DNA from: Lysobacter spongiicola DSM 21749
Lineage (GTDB): Bacteria > Pseudomonadota > Gammaproteobacteria > Xanthomonadales > Xanthomonadaceae
Direction: 5' to 3'
Assembly: GCF_900167055.1 (NCBI RefSeq)
Contig: NZ_FUXP01000004.1
Span: 171,909-235,908 of the forward strand
Length of the DNA: 64,000 bases
This document shows, one piece after another, positions 1-8,321 of this stretch. The position numbers and the translations under genes were made by a program. The notes under the pieces were generated by a model that did not search any database, was not told where the DNA came from, and saw only the letters and a list, made by a program, of their open reading frames with translations. Every line of letters begins with the position of its first letter. Positions within the stretch are counted from its first letter, which is position 1.

Positions 1-924
1 ACCACCGAGGACCACCACCTCATGGCGATGCTCGACCGCTGGGCGGGCAACGGACTGGAACGACTGGCCGCCGATCCCGGCTGGAAGCAGTTGTACGACG
101 AGGCCCCGGCGATGCACTTCGCCTTTCTGGGGCCCCGCAGCCGATGGGTGGTGGTGGGCCATCTTCAGCCCAGTCGCGACGCCACCCAGCGGAGGTTTCC
201 GTTCCTCGCGGCCAGCCGGTTCGAGGTGCCGGAGCCGCACTCCTTCCTGGCCCGCAGCCCGCTGGCGCTCTCCCGCTCGTGGACGGTGCTCGGCCGGCTG
301 TCGCGGCAGGCAGTGGCTGCAGAGGATGCGGGCGATGCACTGCGCGCGCTTGCCGAGGCCAGGGTGGTGTCGAGCGCGGATGCGCGCACCTACGACGCGG
401 CCTTCAATGACTTCATGGAGCTGCAGGACGTGGGCTCCCTGCAGGCCATGCTTCGCATCTCGGGCCACCCCGACCTGCAGCTGCGCTGGCTCCTGCCCGC
501 GCTCGGCCTGCTGATGCAACCGCTGCAGACCGGTGGTGCCGCACGCATCGACAAGGCGCTTTCCCTGCCACTTCCGCGGGACGTCCTGTACCGGCCCCTG
601 GTGGCCGCATTCTGGATGGAGCTGCTGGCTGGGTTCCTGGGGCGCATGGAGTTCGAGCTGTTGTTGCTGCTCCCCGATCCGGGCGCATCGGCCGCGCCGC
701 GGCTGCTGGTCGGATTCAACGGCGGTGACGGACGCACCATACAGGCGGCGCTCGATCCACGGGTCGCTGCCGACGCCATCGTCCAGGTCGATGACGCCGG
801 GTGGGTGGAGGAGCAGGTCGCCGAAGACTATGCGCTCAACAAGCTGGTCAGCTACATCGAGCGCGATGACCTGTCGCTGTGCTCGGCGCGCGCCGCCTTC
901 AACCAGACATTCCTTGGAACCTGA
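1..924 (+). CDS. tagF: Type VI secretion-associated protein TagF/ImpM, 5' end outside the window
   Basis: The frame is open from base 1 to a TGA at 922-924, so the gene probably begins upstream. The first ATG at 22 is unlikely to be the true start, because the usual family N-terminus (the glycine-rich GKLPxxGDF region) is missing while the following block, a Trp-containing helix then APAMHFAF and an RRFPFLAA segment, is present. TagF proteins are cytoplasmic accessory factors of type VI secretion, several of which hold back apparatus assembly post-translationally. The next gene starts two bases after the stop, and tssH follows, which fits the tail of a T6SS structural operon. Family assignment rests on the pattern of the N-terminal third and on context; the C-terminal half shows no motif I recognise. 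Confidence 0.72.
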   Translation, partial: TTEDHHLMAMLDRWAGNGLERLAADPGWKQLYDEAPAMHFAFLGPRSRWVVVGHLQPSRDATQRRFPFLAASRFEVPEPHSFLARSPLALSRSWTVLGRLSRQAVAAEDAGDALRALAEARVVSSADARTYDAAFNDFMELQDVGSLQAMLRISGHPDLQLRWLLPALGLLMQPLQTGGAARIDKALSLPLPRDVLYRPLVAAFWMELLAGFLGRMEFELLLLLPDPGASAAPRLLVGFNGGDGRTIQAALDPRVAADAIVQVDDAGWVEEQVAEDYALNKLVSYIERDDLSLCSARAAFNQTFLGT

Positions 925-925
925 C

Positions 926-1696
926 ATGCGCCTGCATCCGCTCAACTGTCTTCTCCTCGTTGCCCTGCTTGCTGGCGCCGGCACCGATCTTCGGGCGTCG
1001 CCGGCCAAGCCGGTCATCGCCAGCGGCACCGTCCCGGACGAGGCCACGCGTGCCGCCGTGCTGCAGCGCCTGCGCACGCTGTATGGCGCAGCGCGGGTGG
1101 TCGACCGTATCGAGGTCGGCTCGGTGATCGCACCGCCGAACTGGAGCGATCGCGTTGTGGGCATGCTGGGCGAAGACCTGCAGCGGGTTTCGGCAGGCGA
1201 GCTGGAGATCAACGGCAACGCCGTCCGCATCAGCGGACAGGTCGGCAACGAGGCAGTCCGCCAGCAGATAGCCGGCGGCATCGCCACCGCCGCCGGCCCC
1301 GGCTATCTGGTCAGGAACGCGCTCAGCGACACCGGTCAGGACGAACAGGCCGTGCTTGACGAAGCACTGGCCGACCGCATCATCGAGTTCCAGAGCGGCA
1401 GCGCCACCCTCGCGCCTGCCGGCCAGGCCATCCTGGATGAAATGGTGCTGGCGATGGCGCAGCTCGGGGACCGCCAGGTACAGGTCGTCGGCCATACCGA
1501 CGATGTCGGTTCGCGGGCGGCCAACATTGCGCTGAGCATGCAGCGCGCGATCGCGGTGAAGGCCTACCTGGAGCAACAGGGGGTGGATGCCGACAACCTC
1601 AGCGTCCAGGGATTCGGCCCGGACCGGCCAGTCGCCGACAACGCCACCGACCAGGGCCGCGCCAGGAATCGGCGTATCGAATTCCGGGTGCTGTAG
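926..1696 (+). CDS. OmpA-family protein of the T6SS locus
   Basis: A 256-residue protein. Residues 1-24 form a signal peptide (hydrophobic LLLVALLAGAG core followed by an Ala-Ser-Pro region). The middle part, with ISGQVGNEAVRQQI, resembles a BON-like fold. The C-terminal about 110 residues are an OmpA/MotB peptidoglycan-binding domain: IIEFQSGSATL, the VVGHTDDVGS strand with the diaminopimelate-contacting Asp and the closing RNRRIEFRVL. It should sit in the periplasm attached to the cell wall. It starts one base after the tagF stop and precedes tssH by 55 bases, so it is probably co-transcribed with the T6SS genes and helps anchor the apparatus to peptidoglycan. It lacks the inner-membrane helix and DotU domain of TssL, so it is an accessory protein rather than TssL itself. 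Confidence 0.82.
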   Translation: MRLHPLNCLLLVALLAGAGTDLRASPAKPVIASGTVPDEATRAAVLQRLRTLYGAARVVDRIEVGSVIAPPNWSDRVVGMLGEDLQRVSAGELEINGNAVRISGQVGNEAVRQQIAGGIATAAGPGYLVRNALSDTGQDEQAVLDEALADRIIEFQSGSATLAPAGQAILDEMVLAMAQLGDRQVQVVGHTDDVGSRAANIALSMQRAIAVKAYLEQQGVDADNLSVQGFGPDRPVADNATDQGRARNRRIEFRVL

Positions 1697-1751
1697 CGCC
1701 CCGGCAGACACACGGAGGCCACATGGAAGCCACACGCAAGGAACGTACCGC

Positions 1752-4520
1752 ATGAGCACCAACCTCAAGACCCTGATCGGGAAACTCAACGCCCCGTGCC
1801 GGGAGGCGGCCGAACGTGCCGCGAACCTGTGCCTGGCGCGGGGCAACTACGAAGTCGACCTGGAGCACCTGTTCCTCGCCCTGCTGGAGCAGGCGCAAAG
1901 CGACGTGGTGGTGGTCGCCCGACGCAGCGGTCTGGGTGTCGATGCGCTGCGCCAGGACCTCGAAGCCGAGGTCGCGCGCTTTCGCAGCGGCAACACGCGT
2001 ACCCCCGTGTTCTCCCCGCACCTGCCGACGCTGTTCGAGCACGCATGGCTGCTCGCTTCCCTGGATACCCAGACCACCCGTATTCGTAGCGGGCACCTGC
2101 TGCTCGCACTCCTGACGGAACCGGGGCTGGCGCAACTCGCCACCCGCGGGTCCGCAGGCTTCGCGAAGATCAGGCTGGACGAGCTCAAACATGATTTCAC
2201 CCGCATGACGGAAGGGTCGTGCGAAGGCGGTGACGTGCGTTTTGCCGATGCCACGGGTCTGGATCCGTCCGGCCCAGACGGAACAACGGCGGCCCCCGGG
2301 TTGTCGGCAACGCCCGCGCTCGACCAGTTCACCACCAACCTCACCGCGCGTGCATGCGATGGCCACGTCGACCCGGTGATCGGTCGCGATGCCGAGATTC
2401 GCCAGATCATCGACATCCTGCTGCGCCGCCGGCAGAACAATCCGATCCTCACGGGCGAAGCCGGTGTCGGCAAAACCGCTGTCGTGGAGGGGCTGGCGCT
2501 GCGCATCGCGCAAGGCGACGTGCCCGATGTGCTGGCTGGTGTACAACTGCACACGCTCGACATGGGGTTGTTGCAGGCCGGTGCCAGCGTCAAGGGAGAA
2601 TTCGAGAACCGGCTGAAGAACGTCATCGACGAGGTCAGGAAGAGTCCGCACCCGATCATCCTGTTCATCGACGAGGCGCACACCATGATCGGCGCCGGCG
2701 GCCAGGCCGGGCAGAACGATGCCGCCAACCTGCTCAAGCCGGCGCTGGCCCGCGGCGAGCTGCGCACCATCGCCGCCACCACATGGAGCGAGTACAAGAA
2801 GTACTTCGAAAAGGACGCAGCACTGGCCCGGCGCTTCCAGGTGGTGAAGGTCGAGGAGCCGAGCGAACCGCTGGCCGCGGCGATGTTGCGCGGCATGGTG
2901 CCGTTGATGGAGAAGCACTTCGGTATCCGGGTGATGGACGAGGCCATCACCGAGGCCGTTCGTCTTTCGCACCGATACATCAGTGGCCGGCAGTTGCCGG
3001 ACAAGGCGGTGAGCGTGCTCGATACCGCCTGCGCCAAGGTGGCGCTTGGTCAGAGCGCGACACCTGCGGCAATCGAGGATGCGCGGAAACAGTTGGAGCG
3101 GCTGGGTGCCGAGCGTACCGCGCTGCAGCGTGAAGCCGCGGCTGGCGCCCCTCATGCAGAGCGGCTGGCGGAGCTCGAGGCCGAACAGCAGCAGACGCGG
3201 GTGTTCTTGGACGAAAGCGAGAAGCGGTTGAAGCTCGAAACGGACCTGGCCCGGCGAATCCAGAAGCTGCGCGATGAGCTGGAGACAGCCGCGCCTGCAC
3301 CGGCAGGCGAAGGCCCTGATGCGCCGGTGGTGCCTGGCGAAGCAGACGGCGATACCGCGGTGGTCGCCCGTCCGAAGGCACGCAAGTCCACCCGCGCACG
3401 TGCCACGATCGCTTCCGTGGCCAACAGCCCGAAGTTGGCCGAGCTCGACCTGCTGCTGGCGGAGCTGCGCGCATTGCAGGGCGAATCACCGATGGTGCCG
3501 TTGCAGGTGGACGGGGCGGTGGTGGCTGAGATCGTCAGCGCCTGGACCGGCGTGCCCCTGGGCCGGATGGTCAAGGACGAGGTCCGCGTGGTCACTTCGC
3601 TGGCCCCACTGCTGGGCGAGCGGGTCATCGGGCAGGACCACGCGCTGGAGGCGGTGGCCCAGCGTGTGCGCACGGCCAGCGCCAAGCTCGAAGACCCGAA
3701 CAAGCCGCGCGGCGTCTTCATGTTTGTCGGTCCCTCCGGCGTGGGCAAGACCGAGACCGCGCTCGCGTTGGCCGACATCCTCTACGGTGGCGAGCGCAAG
3801 CTGGTCACGATCAACATGAGCGAGTTCCAGGAGGCGCACAGCGTCTCGGGCCTGAAGGGCTCGCCGCCGGGGTACGTCGGCTATGGCGAAGGTGGCGTGC
3901 TCACCGAGGCTGTTCGCCGCAACCCCTACTCCGTGGTGCTGTTGGACGAGGTGGAGAAGGCCCATCCGGACGTGCTGGAAATGTTCTTCCAGGTGTTCGA
4001 CAAGGGCGTAATGGACGATGCGGAAGGCCGCGAGATCGACTTCCGCAACACGCTGATCATCCTGACCAGCAACATCGGCTCTCCGCAGATCATGCAGTCA
4101 TGCCTGAACAAGTCAGCCGCCGAACTTCCCGCGGCCGACGACCTTGCCGAGGCCCTGCGCCCCGTCCTCATGAAGACCTTCAAGCCCGCTTTCCTCGGAC
4201 GGATGAAGGTAGTGCCCTACTACCCGATCAGCGACGAGGTTCTGGCGCGCATCATCGAATTGAAGCTGGGCCGCATCCGCGACCGCGTCGCCGCCAACCA
4301 CAGGGCTGCCTTCAGCTGGGATTCCACCCTGGTGGACGCCGTGCTCCAGCGCTGCACCGAGGTGGATTCGGGTGCCCGCAACGTCGACCACATCCTCAAC
4401 GGCACCCTGTTGCCCGAGATCGCGTCGTCCGTGCTGGCCAGGATGGCCGGCGGCGAAGCGATCGCGACGATCAAGGTCGGCGCTGACAAAAAGGGCGGCT
4501 TCAAGTACCGGATCCACTGA
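1752..4520 (+). CDS. tssH: T6SS ATPase TssH (ClpV)
   Basis: A 922-residue AAA+ ATPase that disassembles the contracted TssB-TssC sheath so its subunits can be recycled. The N-terminal Clp-repeat domain covers about residues 1-150. The first Walker A, GEAGVGKT, is at 235-242, with Walker B ILFIDEAH near 303-310, and the loop TTWSEYKKYFEKD is the form typical of ClpV rather than ClpB. A coiled-coil middle segment (about 440-510) is followed by an Ala/Pro-rich linker, the second Walker A GPSGVGKT at 660-667 and Walker B VVLLDEVEKAH. The ATG at 1752 is chosen because the conserved NLKTLIGKLN start of ClpV follows at once; the longer open frame upstream overlaps the ompA-like gene. Length is normal for the family. 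Confidence 0.95.
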   Translation: MSTNLKTLIGKLNAPCREAAERAANLCLARGNYEVDLEHLFLALLEQAQSDVVVVARRSGLGVDALRQDLEAEVARFRSGNTRTPVFSPHLPTLFEHAWLLASLDTQTTRIRSGHLLLALLTEPGLAQLATRGSAGFAKIRLDELKHDFTRMTEGSCEGGDVRFADATGLDPSGPDGTTAAPGLSATPALDQFTTNLTARACDGHVDPVIGRDAEIRQIIDILLRRRQNNPILTGEAGVGKTAVVEGLALRIAQGDVPDVLAGVQLHTLDMGLLQAGASVKGEFENRLKNVIDEVRKSPHPIILFIDEAHTMIGAGGQAGQNDAANLLKPALARGELRTIAATTWSEYKKYFEKDAALARRFQVVKVEEPSEPLAAAMLRGMVPLMEKHFGIRVMDEAITEAVRLSHRYISGRQLPDKAVSVLDTACAKVALGQSATPAAIEDARKQLERLGAERTALQREAAAGAPHAERLAELEAEQQQTRVFLDESEKRLKLETDLARRIQKLRDELETAAPAPAGEGPDAPVVPGEADGDTAVVARPKARKSTRARATIASVANSPKLAELDLLLAELRALQGESPMVPLQVDGAVVAEIVSAWTGVPLGRMVKDEVRVVTSLAPLLGERVIGQDHALEAVAQRVRTASAKLEDPNKPRGVFMFVGPSGVGKTETALALADILYGGERKLVTINMSEFQEAHSVSGLKGSPPGYVGYGEGGVLTEAVRRNPYSVVLLDEVEKAHPDVLEMFFQVFDKGVMDDAEGREIDFRNTLIILTSNIGSPQIMQSCLNKSAAELPAADDLAEALRPVLMKTFKPAFLGRMKVVPYYPISDEVLARIIELKLGRIRDRVAANHRAAFSWDSTLVDAVLQRCTEVDSGARNVDHILNGTLLPEIASSVLARMAGGEAIATIKVGADKKGGFKYRIH

Positions 4521-4620
4521 ACCACAGCGGCGGGCGGGTTGTCGGTATCATTGGCACCCCAACGCACGGATGCGGGGCGGCCAACGCGGCCGCCAGGCGA
4601 ATCGCAAGGAGGCGAATGCC

Positions 4621-7398
4621 ATGGATGTCCTCGCCGGAGTACTGACCGCACTGGTCGGTGGTCCCGGACAACACGACCGGCTGCTGCGGCTGCATACGCC
4701 GTTGGGCCCCGAGGTCCTGGTCGCCGAATCGCTGGATGCGCACGAGGCAGTGGGGCCGTCGCCGGATGGCGTCACTGGCTATCGCCTGGCGCTGACCGCA
4801 CTGTCGGTGGACGCGCACATCGATCTGGCCGAGCTGCTGGGGCAACCAGTACTGCTTGAATTGCTGACCGACGTGGCTGGCGTGCACCGCCCTTTCCACG
4901 GCCACGTCACCGCGTTCGAGCGGATCGGAAGCAACGGTGGCCTCGCCCGTTACCGCTTGGTGGTGGAGCCATGGCTTGCGCTGCTGCGGCAACGCGTCGA
5001 CAGCTTCGTGTTCCAGGACCTCACGGTGCCGGAGATCGTGGAGTCGGTGTTCGCCGACCATGTCGATGCCGGCGGAAAGCTGGTCCCGGCATGGCGCTGG
5101 GATCTCGCCGACGCGTCCCGCTATCGCAAGCGCAGTCTCGCCACCCAATTCGAGGAGAGCGACCTCGCGTTCGTCGAGCGCCTGCTGGCCGATGAGGGCC
5201 TGTACTACTGGTTCGAGCACGAAGGCGCGCCGGGTGATGACACCCTCGGCGGCCACGTGCTGGTAATCGCGGACCACGAACAGGCCTTCTCGGATGGCGG
5301 CGTCGTGCGATTCCATCGCAGCGACGTGACCGAGCGCAGCGACAGCATCCAGCAGTGGTCGGCATCGCGCCGCATGCAGACCTCGCGGCTGCAACGTGCC
5401 AGCTGGGACTACCGCAGCCGCGGTCTGCGCCCGGCCGCCGCGGAAGCACTTGCCGGGGATGCGCCGGTCACCGAGGACATCGACACCGTTGGACCCTATG
5501 GTTGGCCGGACCGCGTGACAGGCGAGCGCCTGGCCCTGCAGCAACTGGAGGCCGCGCAAGTCGCCCGCCGGACTGTCAACGGCTCGGGCTCGTGGCGGGC
5601 GATGGCAGTGGGTTCACACTTCTCCCTGGTACAGCACCCCGGCCACGGCGCGGGCAACGAGGACAACCGGTTCCAGTGCCTGCGGCTGCATCACCGCGCA
5701 CGCAACAATCTCGATGCCGAAGTCCTGGCCCAGGTCGAGAAGCATCTGGGGATGGCCACCTCCTCCGCACTCCCGCTGCCGGGAGCATTCGCCGCCATGC
5801 CTGTTGGAGCCACGGAAGCGGACGGCGCTATCGACTTCTACCAGAACACTTTCGATGCCCTCCCCGCCGGCATCGCCTACCGCCCACGCACGCGCGACGG
5901 CTACGGCGAACGACTGCACCCCAAGTCGACGGCGCATGGCACCCAGACCGCCATCGTGGTCACCGATGGCCAGCCGGTGCAGACCGACCGCGACCACCGC
6001 ATCAAGGTCCAGTTTCCGTGGCAGCGCGGCTCCAACGCCAGCAATCGCCAGCCGCACCCCTCGGGCGATGACAACGCACCCGGTGCCGACACGGCATGGA
6101 CCTGGGTGCGGGTGGCAACTGCATGGGCCGGCGACAACTGGGGCAGCGTGCAGGTGCCGCGCCGCGGCCAAGAAGTGCTGGTCGCGTTCCTGGAAGGCGA
6201 CATCGACCGGCCGGTGGTGATCGGCTGCCTCAACAATGGCCGAGGGCACGGCGATGCACCGCACAACCAGGTAGCGGGGGGCGCGGCCTGCGCCACCGGC
6301 AATGCTCCGGCCTGGTTCTCGGGGAACGACCACGATGCCGTCTTTAGCGGCTTCAAGAGCCAAGCTCTAGGCGAAAGCCAGACCGGTAGTGGTGGTTATC
6401 AGCAGTTGCGGCTGGACGACACCCCGGGGCAGGGACGGGTGCAGGCCAGCACCACCGAGCACGACAGCACGTTGAGCCTCGGCCACCTCAAGGGTGGGCG
6501 CGACAACATGCGCGACGGTGACCGCGGTTTTGGCATCGAACTGTCCACTGCTGCAAACGGCGCTCTGCGCGCCGGGGCCGGCCTGCTGCTGAGCACCGAC
6601 CGCGGCCGTGAGCAATTGGATGCCGCCGCCGCGCATGCCCAGCTTGCGTCGACGGCGGAACTGGTCGCCGGCCTGGGCGAGGTCGCCAGAGCGCAAGGCG
6701 CCGAACTGCTCGACGAGCAGGGCGAGCTCCCCGCCCACATCGCACTGAAGGACTTGCAGGAGGCGCTGAACGCCACCGCAGCCGCGAGCGTCCCGGGAGG
6801 TGGTATCGACGGCGGAAGCGGCGAAGTGCAGGCGTGGGCCATGCCGGCGTTGCTGGCCAGCAGCCCCGACGGCATCGTCAGCACCACCCCGGCCGACCAG
6901 GTGTGGGTGGCCGGCACGCACGCTACGCTTGCCGCCGACCGGGACCTGCAGTGGGTGAGCCAGGGCGACACCATCACCGCGGTAGGCGGGGGAATCTCCC
7001 TTTACAGCCACGGAACGACACCCCCGGCGGGCAGGCCCAACCAGGAAACCGGCATCGCCCTCCATGCCGCCACGGGTGCCGTCAGCGCACGCGCGTGTGC
7101 CAACGAGGCGAGTGTTGCGGCGAAGAACAGCGTCACCATCGCAAGCACCCACGCCGACGTATTGCTATCGGCTTCAGGCAAACACTTGCTGCTTGCGGCA
7201 GGTGGGGCCTACTTGAAGCTGGAAGGCGGCAACATCGAGCTTGGTGCGCCGGGGACGATCGAGTTCAAGGCGGCCAAGAAGGAGTGGGCCGGCGCGCAGA
7301 GCGTGAGTGGGCAGGTGCCGGCGCTGGCGGCCGGCGAGCTGAAGGCCTGCGACTTCAAGATCAGGAAAGCAGCGCATTGCGGCGACGGTGTGGCATGA
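4621..7398 (+). CDS. vgrG: T6SS spike protein VgrG with C-terminal DUF2345 extension
   Basis: A 925-residue VgrG. Residues 1 to about 400 are the gp27-like hub (RYRLVVEPWLALLRQR, VFQDLTVPEIV, FEESDLAFVERLLADEGLYYWF). Around 420-550 lies the gp5-like OB fold (LHPKSTAHGTQTAIVV, IKVQFPWQRG, WVRVATAWAGDNWGS). GYQQLRLDDTPGQ then leads into the needle repeats and a DUF2345 domain. No PAAR or enzyme domain is visible at the C-terminus, so its cargo is probably the separate toxin two genes downstream. An AAGGAGG ribosome-binding site at 4606-4612 sets the start at 4621. A TATCAT -10-like hexamer at 4546-4551 suggests its own promoter. The stop overlaps the start of the DUF4123 gene (ATGA), indicating translational coupling. 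Confidence 0.95.
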   Translation: MDVLAGVLTALVGGPGQHDRLLRLHTPLGPEVLVAESLDAHEAVGPSPDGVTGYRLALTALSVDAHIDLAELLGQPVLLELLTDVAGVHRPFHGHVTAFERIGSNGGLARYRLVVEPWLALLRQRVDSFVFQDLTVPEIVESVFADHVDAGGKLVPAWRWDLADASRYRKRSLATQFEESDLAFVERLLADEGLYYWFEHEGAPGDDTLGGHVLVIADHEQAFSDGGVVRFHRSDVTERSDSIQQWSASRRMQTSRLQRASWDYRSRGLRPAAAEALAGDAPVTEDIDTVGPYGWPDRVTGERLALQQLEAAQVARRTVNGSGSWRAMAVGSHFSLVQHPGHGAGNEDNRFQCLRLHHRARNNLDAEVLAQVEKHLGMATSSALPLPGAFAAMPVGATEADGAIDFYQNTFDALPAGIAYRPRTRDGYGERLHPKSTAHGTQTAIVVTDGQPVQTDRDHRIKVQFPWQRGSNASNRQPHPSGDDNAPGADTAWTWVRVATAWAGDNWGSVQVPRRGQEVLVAFLEGDIDRPVVIGCLNNGRGHGDAPHNQVAGGAACATGNAPAWFSGNDHDAVFSGFKSQALGESQTGSGGYQQLRLDDTPGQGRVQASTTEHDSTLSLGHLKGGRDNMRDGDRGFGIELSTAANGALRAGAGLLLSTDRGREQLDAAAAHAQLASTAELVAGLGEVARAQGAELLDEQGELPAHIALKDLQEALNATAAASVPGGGIDGGSGEVQAWAMPALLASSPDGIVSTTPADQVWVAGTHATLAADRDLQWVSQGDTITAVGGGISLYSHGTTPPAGRPNQETGIALHAATGAVSARACANEASVAAKNSVTIASTHADVLLSASGKHLLLAAGGAYLKLEGGNIELGAPGTIEFKAAKKEWAGAQSVSGQVPALAAGELKACDFKIRKAAHCGDGVA

Positions 7399-8321
7399 GT
7401 GCAGGCGACACGCCAGCCATCAACGCAGATATATCAGACCAGCTGTTTATCCTGGCCCGAAAGCATCTGCGCACCACGGTGCTGCTCGATCCGCTTGAGC
7501 CGCTCCAAGGAAACCTTGCGGCCCTGATCGAGGACAGGGCGAGAACGTCACGCTCAGTGGAGCTTCCGCCCTTCACCGGTCGATCGAGTACGGCACCGCT
7601 GCTGGTGCAACTCGACGACTGGCACGATCCACTACTGGATGCGTCGATTGCCCTCGCACGCGAGCAGAGCAGTAAGCCCGACGGTATCCGTCAGGTCGGC
7701 GGATGGATATTCGGATCTGAAACGTTGGATGCCCTCGCTGAGAGCATCGGCCGCCGCTTGGATGTAGCCCATGGAGCTGAACGTCGCCACCTGCGCGTGC
7801 ATGATCCACGGGTTCAAACCTGTCTGATTCACATGCTAGACGCTTCCCGTCGTGCGTCCTTCTGCACCGGCAAGACGCAGTGGCTGTCGCTACGTGAAGA
7901 CGGCACATTGCAGATCTTTGTGGAAGCCGTCGACCAACCGCGCCGGATCATCACCTCGGCGGTAGATGGAACGCTGTGGCAGCGCCTACACGACATCAGC
8001 GCCATCAATAGGGCCACGGCCGCGATGCGTCGCCTGGGGCAAGCCTTTCAGTCCCATTGGATAGCGCAGATCGAGTCGCTACTACGCCGCGCCCGCGAGC
8101 TCGGCTACGACGCGCAGCCGGATCAGATCGCCTTTGCCGTACATGGGCTGACATTGGGCATGGCCTTCGACCAGCACCCGCGAGTACGCGAGGCATTGAG
8201 CTCCGCAAGCGAGCGCGGCGAAGGGTTCTGCCAGGCGATGGCAGCCTTTACCCCGGCGGAGCTGCACGCGATCGCCGGTGCCCTTGCTTCTACGTCTGCC
8301 CGGAAAGGATTCCCCGCATGA
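7395..8321 (+). CDS. DUF4123 domain T6SS adaptor/chaperone
   Basis: A 308-residue protein whose ATG overlaps the vgrG stop and whose TGA overlaps the next ATG, so all three genes are translationally coupled. A DUF4123 domain spans roughly residues 65-185, recognisable from PLLVQLDDWHDPLL, GGWIFGSETLDALAESIGRRL and the hallmark LRVHDPRV near residue 134. Proteins with this domain (Tap/Tec type) load a specific effector on the tip of the VgrG encoded next to them. The position between vgrG and a large toxin gene is the classic arrangement and predicts that this adaptor delivers the protein encoded at 8318-11005. The C-terminal third is helical and not assigned. Base composition is lower in GC than in tssH. 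Confidence 0.87.
   Translation: MSAGDTPAINADISDQLFILARKHLRTTVLLDPLEPLQGNLAALIEDRARTSRSVELPPFTGRSSTAPLLVQLDDWHDPLLDASIALAREQSSKPDGIRQVGGWIFGSETLDALAESIGRRLDVAHGAERRHLRVHDPRVQTCLIHMLDASRRASFCTGKTQWLSLREDGTLQIFVEAVDQPRRIITSAVDGTLWQRLHDISAINRATAAMRRLGQAFQSHWIAQIESLLRRARELGYDAQPDQIAFAVHGLTLGMAFDQHPRVREALSSASERGEGFCQAMAAFTPAELHAIAGALASTSARKGFPA

Noticed and set aside
8057..8317. A longer toxin open frame beginning at 8057
   Set aside because: It overlaps the DUF4123 coding region by 260 bases. The ATGA overlap at 8318 and the family's short start before the CPFC motif favour 8318.
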